Source: Siphonodentalium dalli (lineage: Eukaryota > Mollusca > Scaphopoda > Gadilida > Siphonodentaliidae). From it: a stretch of DNA of 64,000 nt. The notes beneath the pieces were generated by a model. The model saw only the letters and a program-made list of their open reading frames with translations, did not search any database and was not told the origin of the DNA. The stretch covers positions 112,057,319 through 112,121,318 of the forward strand of contig CP136066.1 in assembly GCA_032622095.1 (NCBI GenBank), written 5' to 3'. The position numbers were made by a program, and so were the translations under genes. Positions 1 through 10,400 of this stretch are shown in pieces. The number at the start of each line of letters is the position of its first letter. Within the stretch, counting starts at the first letter, position 1.

Positions 1-480
1 CATCACGTGACATTCGAGCTATATCTGACCGGCGAGGCTGAACAATTATCTACAATGTATAAGTGTTGTATCTACATAAACGTTCCAGTATCCGACGCCT
101 GAATCAGACGACTGAATAGCGTCGTGAGTCAGTATCTCATCATGAACATTCAAAAAACGATTATCTAAACGCTGTATAAGTGTTGTATTTTTATATCTAT
201 ATAAATGTGTGTGTTAGTCGTATTCCAGTTTTTGTGCTAAAAATAACCCCTCGGGTTTACTTAGCCTTCGTTATTTTCGGTGTCACCCGAACATACACTC
301 AAAATAGCGAGGTTTTAGGGGAGGGGCTCTCTCTCTCTCTCTCTCTTTCCCCCCCGCCCCGATGGCTCTTCATTATCCGATCGAAAATAGGTCGGACCAA
401 ACCAGAGATTTGATTGGATAGGGACTAACTCGCCCTCGCGTTTTCTCGAGGAGAAAGCCAATTCGGGTCATTTGAGAATT
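1..480. other. Left flank of the Polinton-like region, no gene recognised
   Basis: No convincing coding region. A short phrase (GTATAAGTGTTGTAT) occurs twice, near 57 and 173. The first 40 bases resemble 883-925 at the end of the zinc-finger reading frame, so this may be a decayed duplicate of that part of the element. A CT microsatellite and C run lie at about 328-358. CpG is frequent, as in the adjacent viral-type genes and unlike the AT-rich DNA to the right. No terminal inverted repeat or target duplication marking the element's left end was seen, so the element may extend beyond the window. Confidence 0.4.
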
Positions 481-958
481 ATGATTTTTGCCTGTGAGCT
501 ATGCTCGAAAAATTTAAAAACCAAATTCTCTCTGAAAAGACATACGCAGACAGTTCACGAAAAGCTTAAAACGTCAGACTAATATATGTGAGAAGACTTT
601 TCGAGGGGTTTGGGATTTAAAGCGACACTTACAATCTCACTCACGAGAGCCGGAAGCGCGAAGTTCCGACGCGCAGTGTGACAAATGTTTCAAGAAATTC
701 AGAGGACAGTGGTCTCTTCGCAGACATAGCAAAGTACATGACCCTAAACCTCGACACACGTGCGCAATCTGCGAGGTTGAATATGACTCGCTTACGGCTT
801 TGTCGTGCCATAAACGAACGCACGCGTCAAAACATCAGTGTCGAACGTGTGAACTTTGGTTCTCCAGTAAAATGAAACGTTTGCTACACATTCGAGCTCT
901 ACACAGGCGAGGTAAAACTGAACGCCTACGAGTTCGGTCGTGCGGTGTTAGGAAATAG
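481..958 (+). pseudogene. C2H2 zinc-finger N-terminal segment of the Polinton-like polymerase gene
   Basis: The frame from the ATG at 481 encodes one C2H2 finger (CELC, then an H-x4-H pair) and stops at TAA 580-582. A second frame starting about 584 continues with further finger-like units: Cys pairs such as CDKC, CAIC and CRTC, each followed by paired His. It ends at TAG 956-958. Only a one-base shift separates the two frames, so this was probably one array of about four to five fingers. The second frame is the same frame as the polymerase N-terminus after 959, separated only by the TAG. Polinton and adintovirus polymerase genes can carry N-terminal finger regions, so one broken fusion gene is the favoured reading. 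Two adjacent genes remain possible. Confidence 0.55.
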
Positions 959-3900
959 GTCGTAGGCGCTGAAACTTCACCGCCTCCCGAATTGTTATCA
1001 GAAATGGATGCTGACGTTCAAGAACTTTTCAAACAAAATTGGGTTCATATCGCTACCCAGTTCCACATTGATTGCGCGATTCAGGACACATTCAACTTCA
1101 GACTGTCAACTGGAAATATACGCGAAATTCGAGAAAAGCTATATCAGGAGATTTTCGATAAGGCGAAAACTGCCTTCAAAATAAACTTTTCGTTAGGTTT
1201 CACACTCAAACATATCGAAACTAACGAATACAGATATTTTGTGTCGTCGCAGAACAACGCCCGCGTGTTACCCGAACCGAGACTCGTTAAAAACAAAAGT
1301 GATTTTGATAACTTCGTAGAAGAGGTTCTCGAATTAGATCTGGAGGAAACAGCTCGATTGAACAGACCCAACACGAAATACGCTGTACATTTATTAACGA
1401 ATGTGACTTTTTACGTTTCCAAGTTAGTGCACTATTATATAGGAAATGAGTGCTATTTACCTGATTACATTATGAACAATCCAGGATTATATACGCTCCA
1501 AACACTCAGGGCCAGAGACAATCTATGTTTTTTTTAGATGTTTAGGATTGCATAAAGGTAAAACTATTGTTGAGGTTGGTTCAACGGAACACTTGTTAAC
1601 TTCATATTCTATGTTTACTAACACCCCTGTGAATGAGTTTCGAGGAGTTACTATTGACGATATTGAGCGACTCGAAAATGTTTTTGAGGTGAATATCGCT
1701 ATATACGAATTAATGCCTTATGAGGGTAAAGTGTCCGCCAGTTTAATAAGGCGTTCTAGTGATTCCTGGAACACTACGTTATATCTTAATTTTTACGAGG
1801 GGCATTTCAGTTTCATTACAGATATAGCTTTATACGCCAAGTCATTTAACTGCTCGGCGTGTTCTAAGTTTTGGGATAGTCTCAAAGCCTTGATGCGACA
1901 CGAAACCACCTGCGTCAACAAATCTAGAAAGTCGGTATACCTCGGAGGAGTCTACTCTCCAGAGCCGACAGTTTTTGAAAAATTAGAGATGGAGGATTTA
2001 AATTTGGAAATCGCTGATGAGGATAAATTCTACCCATATAGGATCGTGTATGATTTCGAAACCTATTTCTCTAAGGATGCACTTCCCAGATCGTCGGTCA
2101 AACAGAAATTTGAAGCTTGTCATACACCTCTAAGCGTTAGTGTGGCGTCAAACGTGCCGGGTTTTCGCGGAACCTCGATGCTTCGTGACAACCGGGGATC
2201 CTCGAGATTTGGTTCGGCGTTGGCTGGGATACATGACGGAAATCGCTGAAAACGATCACGAATTGATGTTAGAAAAGTTTGAGTTCGTTCTAGACGCTAT
2301 CCAAACGGAATATGAAACAGCCCTCGAGACAGAACCCGACGCGGGATTGGGTAGAATTCACCCTCTACAACAACTAAAAAATAGTTTCTCTAAATATCTA
2401 CAACAAGTACCAGTTGTCGGGTTCAATTCCGGGCCCTACGATCTATTCGTTGTCAAAACAGAATTGATGGAACATTTGCTTAGAGAAAACGAACTCCGCT
2501 TTGTTATCAAGAGAGTGGACAATCTGATTTGCGTGGAAAGTGACAATTTCAAGTTTTTGGATATAAAGAATTTCCTGGCTCCGAATTATTCTTATGATAA
2601 GTACATCAAAGCTTACGATTGTTCGAACACCAAAGGCTATTTTTGCTATGAGTGTATGGATTCTCTCGATAAACTACAGCAAAATTATTTACCACCGCAC
2701 GAAGCGTTTTACAGCCAATTGAAGAATTCCAACATCACGGAAGATGCATACGAGTTCTGTAAAAGGGTTTGGCGAGATGAGGGTATGACGACATTCCAGG
2801 ATTTCCTCACATGGTATAACAATCTAGATGTCGGCCCGTTCTTAGAAGATCTAGAAAAGCAAAGTACCTTTTACAGGGAGCGAGGTTTGGACCTCCTGAA
2901 AGACGCCGTATCCATACCAGGTTTGACACTAAAATATTTATTCAGAACTATCCCAGATGATATATACTTCTCACACTTCAACGCGAAGGATTCTGACATT
3001 CACCGAGCGATAAAGAAGGACCTGGTAGGAGGCCCCTCCATTATATATTCGAGATACGCGGAGAAAGATCAGACTTACATCAGAGAGCAAGAATTCGGTT
3101 CTGAGGCTAAAATATGTAAAAGCGCCTACGGATTCGACGCACATTTTCTTTACCTATGGGCTTTGAGTCAGCCGATGCCCGTCGGTTGGTACGTGCGCAG
3201 GAAAGCGACAAACGCTTTCAGACCTGAAAGAGCTCAAAAATACGGATATCAGGCTCACTCTTGGTTGGAGTTTATGGCTCGAAAGAAGAAAATCAAGATT
3301 CGGCATAAATTTAACTCGTCGGAGAAGAGGATCGGTTTGAGAAAGCTCCCCGTGGACGGTTATTACAATAGAGAGATATATCAGTATTACGGGTGCTGGT
3401 GGCATGCCGACCCGTGTGACCTCAATAAAAAGGTTGACCTTAACGGGATATGTCCGATACGTAACAAGCCTTTTACCCAGATATACGAAGAGACCCGAGA
3501 GATCACGGGCTATCTCAGAGCGTTGGGGTATACAGTTACAGAAATGTGGGAGTGCCAGTGGTTGGAAGCTCAAAAGACTGATCCGGAAGTGAAACTATTT
3601 ATGAACACTTGGGAACCTAAACTCGCACGGGAGATGTCACACGAGAAAGTGCTCGATCAACTGAAAAAAGGAGATCTCTTCGGGCTAGTGTTGTGTGATG
3701 TGGATACTCCGGACAGTTTGAAAGCTAAATTCAGCGAAATGACACCAGTTTTAAAAAATACCGAAATTACCATCGGTGATTTAAGTGGGTGCATGAAAGA
3801 ATTCGCCGAGGAAAACGAACTTCTCAAAAAACCCTGACGAACTCTGATCGGAAGTTATTTCGCCAAAAGACTCTTACTCGCTAGCCCCCAAATGCAATGG

Positions 3901-4874
3901 TACTTGAACCACGGCCTGCTCGTCAAGGTCTACGAAGTTATCCAATATAAACCGGAGAAGTGTTTCGAAAAATTTGCAGACACCGTCACTAACGTGAGAA
4001 GAGAGGGTGATACACATCCTTCAAAAAGTATAATCGCTGATTCCTTCAAATTGGTCGGAAACTCGGCATACGGCAAATGCCTAATGGATAAAAGTCGACA
4101 CACCGTTACGACATATGTTAATCAGCCCAGAGCTATCAAGGAGGTGAATGATGTCAAATTTCGGGCGCTGAAAGAATTGACCTCTGATTTGTACGAAATC
4201 GAGAAGTCTAAAAATCTAATAAAGAAGATTTGCCGAGTCATATCGGGGCCTTCGTCTACGGGTACGCCAAGATTTGCATGCTGGATTTCTACTACGAATG
4301 TCTAGCCAAGTCTATCCATAAAAGCAAATTCGAATTGGTACAAATGGATACTGACAGCAACTACCTAGTCCTAGCAGGTTCTGATTTAGACGCTGTCATC
4401 GACGTAGATAAGAAATCCGCTTTCTATAGAGAATATTCCAAATGGTTTCTACAACCCTACTGCACTAAACATCACGAAGAATTTATAGCTTGTAAAGTTC
4501 GCGGGGAGCCAAGGGTTATGGATCGAGCTTGTTGCAAGGAAGCTTTCGCCTACAGCAAAAGGACCGGAGGTCTTTTCAAAGAAGAATGGTGCGGGGATGG
4601 TATTATCGCTCTTTCCAGCAAATGTTATATGTGTCTCGGTGATTCGACCAAAGTGACGTGCAAAGGTGTGAATAAAAAGCAGAACCAGTTAACGGCTAAA
4701 ATGTATTTGGATGTATTGAAACTGAAATGCCCAATTCCCACCGTTAACACGGGTTTTAAAATGTGGGGGAATTCTATGTATACATATTCCCAATTAAAAA
4801 ACAGGCTGTCTTATTTTTATCCGAAAAGACACGTAATGGACGACGGAATCACGACGAGCCCTTTAAATATTTAG
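959..4874 (+). pseudogene. Protein-primed family B DNA polymerase of a Polinton/adintovirus-like element, broken
   Basis: This is the replication polymerase of a large virus-like DNA transposon, now inactive. Its parts lie in three frames. 959-1537 is the N-terminal region, ending in an 8-T run where the frame slips. About 1537-2165 carries exonuclease motif I (DFE, Asp codon at 2052). About 2160-4230 carries exonuclease motif II (FNSGPYD, near 2430), polymerase motif A (GFDAHFLYLWA, Asp codon at 3136), a GCWWH segment near 3390 typical of this family, and motif B (K-x3-NSAYGK, near 4050). About 4230-4874 carries motif C (MDTDS, 4344-4358) and the downstream YSKRTGG segment. Lesions: a shift at the T run (1528-1535), a shift near 2162, an in-frame TGA at 3835-3837 with coding continuing directly after it, and a shift near 4230. 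The whole would be roughly 1,300 residues, normal for the family. Family assignment is strong; Polinton versus adintovirus cannot be decided without capsid genes. Confidence 0.88.
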
Positions 4875-4939
4875 TCTGTTCTTTTTGTTGATATGTGTAT
4901 ATATATATTGTTGTTCATCGTATGTTGATTGCTTATTGC

Positions 4940-4947
4940 TATATAAA
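4940..4947 (+). promoter_or_regulatory. TATA-like box before the 57-residue ORF
   Basis: TATATAAA lies 21 bases before the ATG at 4968 and about 65 bases after the polymerase stop. Position and compact spacing fit a viral-type promoter, but AT-rich DNA gives such matches by chance. Inference only. Confidence 0.25.
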
Positions 4948-4967
4948 CTCGATACGTTCCTTTAAAC

Positions 4968-5141
4968 ATGCCTCTACAAGCGTTCGACCACCGAGTGCTC
5001 CCCAAAAAATTCAATTATCGATATTGTTTACAGATAGCGCCGAGACAAACACACCATAAAATTAGCTGTCTCGCAGTTTACGAGCTAACAATATCGTCTG
5101 TGGACCAGACACTCTATTTATCAATAGTAAGACGGGATTAG
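4968..5141 (+). CDS. Small ORF of unknown function in the Polinton-like element (57 aa)
   Basis: An open frame of 57 codons starts 21 bases after a TATA-like box and about 94 bases after the polymerase stop, on the same strand. The predicted product is mildly basic (MPLQAF at the start, VRRD at the end) with no transmembrane segment or known motif. It may be a small viral-type gene or the truncated start of a longer one. No family recognised. Confidence 0.25.
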   Translation: MPLQAFDHRVLPKKFNYRYCLQIAPRQTHHKISCLAVYELTISSVDQTLYLSIVRRD

Positions 5142-5154
5142 CGTTTAAGCGAAA

Positions 5155-5250
5155 ATGGCGATACCTCATTCGCCTATACAGGCCTATTGCCTCGGGTGTC
5201 ACGCAGACCACTCAAATTTAACACCTGCTACATTCCTTATTCGAGTATAA
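5155..5250 (+). CDS. Very small ORF with a Cys-x2-Cys motif (31 aa)
   Basis: An ATG 13 bases after the previous stop opens 31 codons containing AYCLGC followed by two His, and ending inside the next TATA-like box. Short Cys-x2-Cys proteins with a YC start are known from Polintons and large DNA viruses, so this could be such a gene or its truncated start. At this length chance is a serious alternative. Confidence 0.2.
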   Translation: MAIPHSPIQAYCLGCHADHSNLTPATFLIRV

Positions 5251-5254
5251 AAAA
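5246..5254 (+). promoter_or_regulatory. TATA-like box before the 176-residue ORF
   Basis: TATAAAAAA lies about 70 bases before the ATG at 5325, in an otherwise GC-balanced stretch, which makes it a credible core promoter for the following ORF. Inference from position only. Confidence 0.35.
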
Positions 5255-5324
5255 CCCCGAGTCACTTAAAACCATCTAGCGGTTTTAGATTACCTCAGTT
5301 ATCAAAAAACTTCCTGATCCAAAA

Positions 5325-5855
5325 ATGTGTACTCTTCTCGAAGCTTATCAGGCCCGTCGCCAATCAAGCGAGCTTGAAAATCAAGTGAAAGCTCGCTTGA
5401 TATCGTTGGTGAAGCCTTCGGATACACCGGAGTATTACGCTAATCAAATGAACTTGTTGGATGATATACTGCAAACGATAGCGGAGGACAACGGCTTTAA
5501 GCGTAACAGTCGTATAATGGCGTTAAACGCACGGCTGCGTTTGAGTATGAGAAAAGATGAACTCCGTCGAGTCGGGACGATTGTAAAACTTAGGGAACAA
5601 TTGGGTGAGCTACAAAATGTCAAAACGGCCTTGCTGGAAACCCTGGAAGATACAGAGCCCTCGTGGGAACATCACCTACGGGGCGTTCACGAGCGGAGCT
5701 GGGTGTTTAGCGGATACGAACCACATCCCAGAAGAGAAGCTAAGCTACAGCTTGGACTAAACGAGTGGCGGAGTAATAGCGTTCGGGTCTCAGGGCCCCC
5801 CCTCGATATTCCAGGTTTTCACACGTTTTATTTAATTTTGTGTGCGGACACCTAG
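5325..5855 (+). CDS. Unidentified ORF of the Polinton-like element (176 aa)
   Basis: The longest intact ORF of the element. Residues about 1-60 are polar and helical. Residues about 75-110 (DELRRVGTIVKLREQLGEL region) look like a coiled coil with Leu/Val spacing. The C-terminal third is Trp- and Arg-containing with no motif. There is no signal peptide or membrane segment. It lies between the polymerase and the packaging ATPase remnant on the same strand, where Polinton-like elements carry structural or accessory genes, but no family was recognised. The last 60 bases run into an imperfect hairpin (5795-5870), so the native C-terminus may differ. Being uninterrupted while its neighbours are broken could be chance. 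Confidence 0.45.
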   Translation: MCTLLEAYQARRQSSELENQVKARLISLVKPSDTPEYYANQMNLLDDILQTIAEDNGFKRNSRIMALNARLRLSMRKDELRRVGTIVKLREQLGELQNVKTALLETLEDTEPSWEHHLRGVHERSWVFSGYEPHPRREAKLQLGLNEWRSNSVRVSGPPLDIPGFHTFYLILCADT

Positions 5856-5871
5856 AATATTGAGGGGGACC
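5794..5871. repeat. Imperfect long hairpin at the 3' end of the 176-aa ORF
   Basis: CCCCCCTCGATATTCCAGGT (5796-5815) pairs imperfectly with ACCTAGAATATTGAGGGGGA (5850-5869), with further partial pairing inward (CACACG with GTGTGC). It straddles the ORF stop. It could act as an RNA 3'-end signal, as palindromes do in some large DNA viruses, or be the remnant of a small fold-back insertion. A (TTG)n run follows at 5883-5901. Confidence 0.55.
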
Positions 5872-6092
5872 TTAAAGCATCAGTTGTTGTTGTTGTTGTT
5901 GTTTCGAAATTCTAAAAAATAATAGCAGTATGCGTTATATCGAAGGTGAGTGGTTAATTTACTGATTCTATTGTAAACACAAATCTCAACAGCGAAAGTG
6001 TTAAAACCCGCCCGACTCAAGTACATATAATTCACTTAAAAAAAAAAAAAATCGGAATAATTAGGTTGATTGAACGCTAAAAGCCTCGTTGA

Positions 6093-6420
6093 TCTCATCC
6101 GTCGCTTAGAAAGACGCACTTCGTATCTAGATTAATTCACAATGCGACTGTTATGATTAACCCACCGCCGTCTGTTATATATTGACGTTTTAGTGAATGG
6201 CAACCCGGGTATGAAGCGTTGATGAAAGTAGTCCGATTCCACGAAGGAATACCTCACATAAGCGCGTTTGATGTGAACACCCCGACCCTGATTATACTCG
6301 ATGATTTGATGTTAGAATGCGATAAGAATAGTGTTCGCAGGCCCTGCGGCTATAGCAGTGAATGGGTGTTTAAACCCCAGTTCCTTAACCAAAATCCTGT
6401 AATCCATTATAGCCAGTGAA
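6093..6420 (+). pseudogene. Remnant of Polinton-type FtsK/HerA-like packaging ATPase
   Basis: One frame reads through a degenerate Walker A region (6096-6116, ending RKT, with the Gly-rich part eroded), then an INPPP segment and a stop (TGA 6183-6185). It continues with SEWQPGYEAL and a clear Walker B (PTLIILDDLM, about 6282-6311). The EWQP and LDDLM combination fits my knowledge of ATPases from Polinton/adintovirus elements, which package the genome into capsids. The sequence after about 6340 no longer resembles the family and ends at 6420. It sits downstream of the polymerase on the same strand, supporting one decayed element. Moderate confidence because the segment is short and damaged. 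Confidence 0.5.
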
Positions 6421-6589
6421 ATATTTCGATTAAAGCACTGCCTTATATCAATAATTTTACATCCATTCGTCACTTAATTCTAAAACACACAGTCGAGACA
6501 TCAATAATCAGAGTTTAGATCAGTTCATTCGAAAAGTAGGGGGTCGATAACATTAGTGGACTAGTCGAAGGTAAACTACCCGTATTATA

Positions 6590-6705
6590 GCTAATTGTGT
6601 AAACTATACCCCTATATCTAAGTATCTACGTAACTATATATCTAAGTATCTATATATCTATATATCTACGTATCTATATAACTACTTATTTAATTATATA
6701 TAGGG
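6590..6705. repeat. Degenerate (TATCTA)n microsatellite
   Basis: Imperfect repeats of TATCTA and TATCTACG-like units. It lies at the right border of the CpG-rich Polinton-like DNA, just before host-like AT-rich DNA. Confidence 0.7.
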
Positions 6706-6792
6706 ATTAAAACCATATCGATTTTATTTTCCTCCTCCACCGCATTCTCCAGCGCAAAACCTTGGTCGTGGGGGGCTCCATATAACTACTTA

Positions 6793-6955
6793 CAGTAATG
6801 CTCTAATTAATTGAACCCTTAACCACAGCTGAATTATGGGTAACTTTTCAGGATTTAGTTGGAAATATGGCAACAAGCCATATTTCCGACTAAATCCTGA
6901 AAAGTTACCCATAATTCTGCTGTGGTTAAGGGGTCGATTAATTAGAGCATTACTG
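6793..6955. mobile_element. Palindromic TA-flanked MITE, copy 1 (pogo-like ends)
   Basis: A near-perfect palindrome of 163 bp begins CAGTAATGCTCTAATTAA, ends with its complement, and is flanked by TA on both sides (6791-6792, 6956-6957). TA target duplication with CAGT ends is typical of pogo/Tigger-type elements. It has no coding capacity. Copies 2 and 3 lie in other introns or intergenic DNA of this window. Confidence 0.8.
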
Positions 6956-6957
6956 TA

Positions 6958-7340
6958 CTTGGCCCAGAAACCCTGCACATGCAAACTTTTTATTCATTTT
7001 TGGTATGATGGAAATCTATAATCTGTACAAATAACTGGTATGTTTTTATGCAAACTGCACGAACAGAGACCCGTTTCCCATTTCAAATCTTTGTGGCATT
7101 ACTTTAGTTTGTAACCATGTGGTTTTGCGTCTGCAAATGCAATAAAAAAATGTGTCAATGATACCCATACTTTATTGGGTGATTTTCGATGAAATAAATC
7201 ATGGAATTTATCAATTAACTTTTTGCAGACATATATTTGGGAAATAATGGCCATGGGCAACTAAAATTAAACCCAGAGCTAGCCAATTCAGAGGTGGAGT
7301 GCTTCATTGGCGTGTGTCAAAGACATACAAAATTTAACTT
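6958..7340 (+). repeat. Partial copy of a repeat carrying an exon-like segment
   Basis: It matches 15690-16060 over several hundred bases (GCAAACTTTT..., TACTTTATTGGGTGAT, and the segment after AACTTTTTG). At 7226-7310, after a TTTTTGCAG acceptor-like site, the frame reads GNNGHGQLKLNPELANSE, closely related to the other copy. It has lost the terminal repeats seen on the copy at 15682. Confidence 0.55.
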
Positions 7341-7417
7341 AAAAAATGCGCTCTCATATGCATTTCCAAATTTTTTGACCTAACATGTACAATAATTAAG
7401 AAACCATGTCATTTCAG

Positions 7418-7474
7418 GGCACATATATCTACGATAGAGGATCAAAGAATGGCAAGCGAGTACAGTGCAACATG
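7418..7474 (+). CDS. ALDH6A1: ALDH6A1 exon (GTYIYDRG...CNM)
   Basis: Nineteen codons between ATTTCAG and GTTTGT, phase 0 at both ends. They match the YIFERGSRHGKRVQ part of the human enzyme. This is the first visible exon, so the preceding exon must lie left of position 1. Confidence 0.93.
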
Positions 7475-10400
7475 GTTTGTATATTTGTAACATACAATTT
7501 TAAATTTATTTGTTTAGATACAGTTCACAGCTAAGGTTGATAATTAAAATAATTGTATATTTAGTCCACATATAATTACATCAACTCAATGACATAGCCA
7601 TTGGACAGCTTAAGAAGACTGCTTTCCTCTGAGAATCATAAAATACAGACCACTATGTCAAATGGCCTGAAATTGCAACTTTAGAATTAATAAATACATA
7701 TACTGACAGCTACATTACCATATGTCCCAGTGCACATACAATTCTCTCTGTTGTCTGTTGGGTCCGGAAATTACAAACTATCACATATATGTTTGAGACC
7801 ATATCTTTTCTAGATAGATATTCCTTGAGAAAGACCCCCTACCCAAACTCTATATAACTGGACTCAGGACACCTGCCATCCGTATATTATCTATATAGCC
7901 TCCCAAATGTATGTTATACCCTCCCTTGTTTTGAAAGCCTTGGTATGTCACTGCATTCACTGATTTTGGACTCATGATGTTTTAGTTATGGCCCTACTTC
8001 TGCTCTGAATAACTCACTGAATTGCTATATTTCTCTCTGCAGGGAGCTAAGAATCATGGAGTTATCATGCCAGATGCAAACAAGGAACAAACTCTCAATC
8101 AGGTAATAATTTCGAAATGTTGTATATGTTTTTTGGACACAAATTTCTGTAGATTTTTGGCCAATTATGGACTTTAGTTATAACTTCAGTGGAATATGAT
8201 AATTTTATGTGAGATTATGATGTGGATTTCGAGTTGTATAGTTGTTTATTGTTCAGTTATAGTAGAAGGCAGTTCAACCCCACGAGGAACATAAGTGACT
8301 ATTTGGTTTGATATCTAACTAGGTCAATCCCTATACTAAGCGTGATTGACACCTTGCTGTTGCAGTTGGTTGGGGCTGCCTTCGGAGCTGCGGGACAGCG
8401 ATGCATGGCTCTGACGACTGCTGTTTTTGTCGGGGAAGCTAAAGAATGGATTCCAGATTTAATTGAAAAAGCCAAAAAATTACAAGTCAATGCAGGTGAG
8501 TTACAGACATCCTTTTTCTGGTTGAAGCGAGATAATTCTATCCCTTGGTGACTATGCTTAGGCCACATAAGTGTTGTATCTTAGCATAGCATTGGTTTTG
8601 GTCCTGTTTTAAAGACATATTGTGGATTTATTTCATTGAATAAAAACAATCAGTTAGTATCCAAACACTATGCCCACTGGAAGAATGTAGCAAAGAACTA
8701 AGGTAGTCAAAAATTTCAACCACATGGGCTGTACCATTTCAGAGAACACAACTATTGTGCTATGCACAAATGTAAATATTTACTACTTTATTCAGGACAC
8801 TTTATTGGGCATAAACATTACAATCACTGAATGTAATTTGTTTATAACAATGACGCTGTATTCTGGCTATTTGGATATAAAATTTATGAAAATAACTTAT
8901 TTTGGTATGATTATATGTATTCCATCCAAGAACACCTTAGTGGAGTGTTTCTCATCACTTTAATCTGCAAATGATAAAAAACAATGTATGTATGTCTATA
9001 ACAAAGGTCTAATGGCTTTAATACCAACCTCGCAACATGAGAAAGAAATGTTTTTATCCCACAAAATGAAAAAAACAGGAAGACTGTTGTTCTAGAAATC
9101 AAGCGCTACAAGATTCTCACTTGAAAACATATTTTGCAGATAATAATCTAAAGCATATGACACTAGCTCATATCGCTGGTGATGACATCTGTAGGTACCT
9201 TTATAATATATGCTGATAAATACCAAATACCAAATGGACCTCTTGTCAGACCGATGGGAGAGTTTAACCACAGCTATGGATCCAAAGACTATGCAATTTC
9301 TTGTAATAAATGTCCCGGTGATATGTACGTGGGGGAAACAGGACAAGATCTGTGCACAAGACTGACCGGGCATTGTCTCAGCATAACATCAAGCAATACA
9401 GACATACCAGTTTTAACAAACCAGGACATTCAGTCACTGACTTGTGAGTCATCATGTTGCAGGAAGGTTTAACAGACACTAGAAAACAAAAAAGACCAGA
9501 ACTAAAATTCATAAACAAACTTGACAGCATTAGACATGGTTTCAACCAATATCTGGGTTTCTTATCGTACTATGAACACTTGGACATCAACATGTACATA
9601 GATGAATCAAAATGACTTGCATGTATGTACTGCCACTTGAACAGACATTATCAGATTGACATGAACTGTCATTAGCTCGAAAAAGGTTGCAAATACGACC
9701 GAAAGCTCGCACCATGTAAACAAGCCTTAAAGGGTGTATCTCTTCAATCCCTATATCATTGGTACAGGCTAGTGTGGCTCAATTCACTTTGATAGATACC
9801 AAACAAATTAGTTTTTGTAAATGAAAAATGAAATCTGTCATTATTACTATCTCTTCTAGCTCATCTAAAATATACCAAATGAATTGATAGAAAATTTCAC
9901 ATTGAACAAGATAATCTCTTCTAGATGACCGTTATAAATTTTTTTTATACAAGTGAAAACCCAAATTGTATTCAGAAAAATTAGCTTGTGAATATATCCT
10001 TAAAGATGCTTTGTCTCTTCCTGGTAACACTTGAAACAAATATCAACAATTAGCAACATATTAGTTGGGTTTAGCCTGTGAATCAAGGGAGTTTCATATA
10101 GAAAACAGAAGTCAGATTTTAATGTGTATGGAAAATGAAAATAATAATAGTATTCATAATTCCGTATCATCTTCCGGTAGACAAAGGGGGATGTTAATAT
10201 AACAGGCAGAGCAGAACAAACTTAACTTTTTGTATTTTATTTCCAGTGGCATAATATTTTCAATTTCATCAATATTTAAATGTAGGCTGGGACATATCCA
10301 GGCTGGTTTTCTTACCGTTTACACAAACTCCAGGCGCCCAAAAAAAAAATTGAACAAAAATTTAAAGATACAAAACATTTATATATTTATATATATTTAC

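Noticed and set aside
8299-8568. - strand 89-codon frame
   Set aside because: Antisense shadow of the ALDH6A1 catalytic-cysteine exon.
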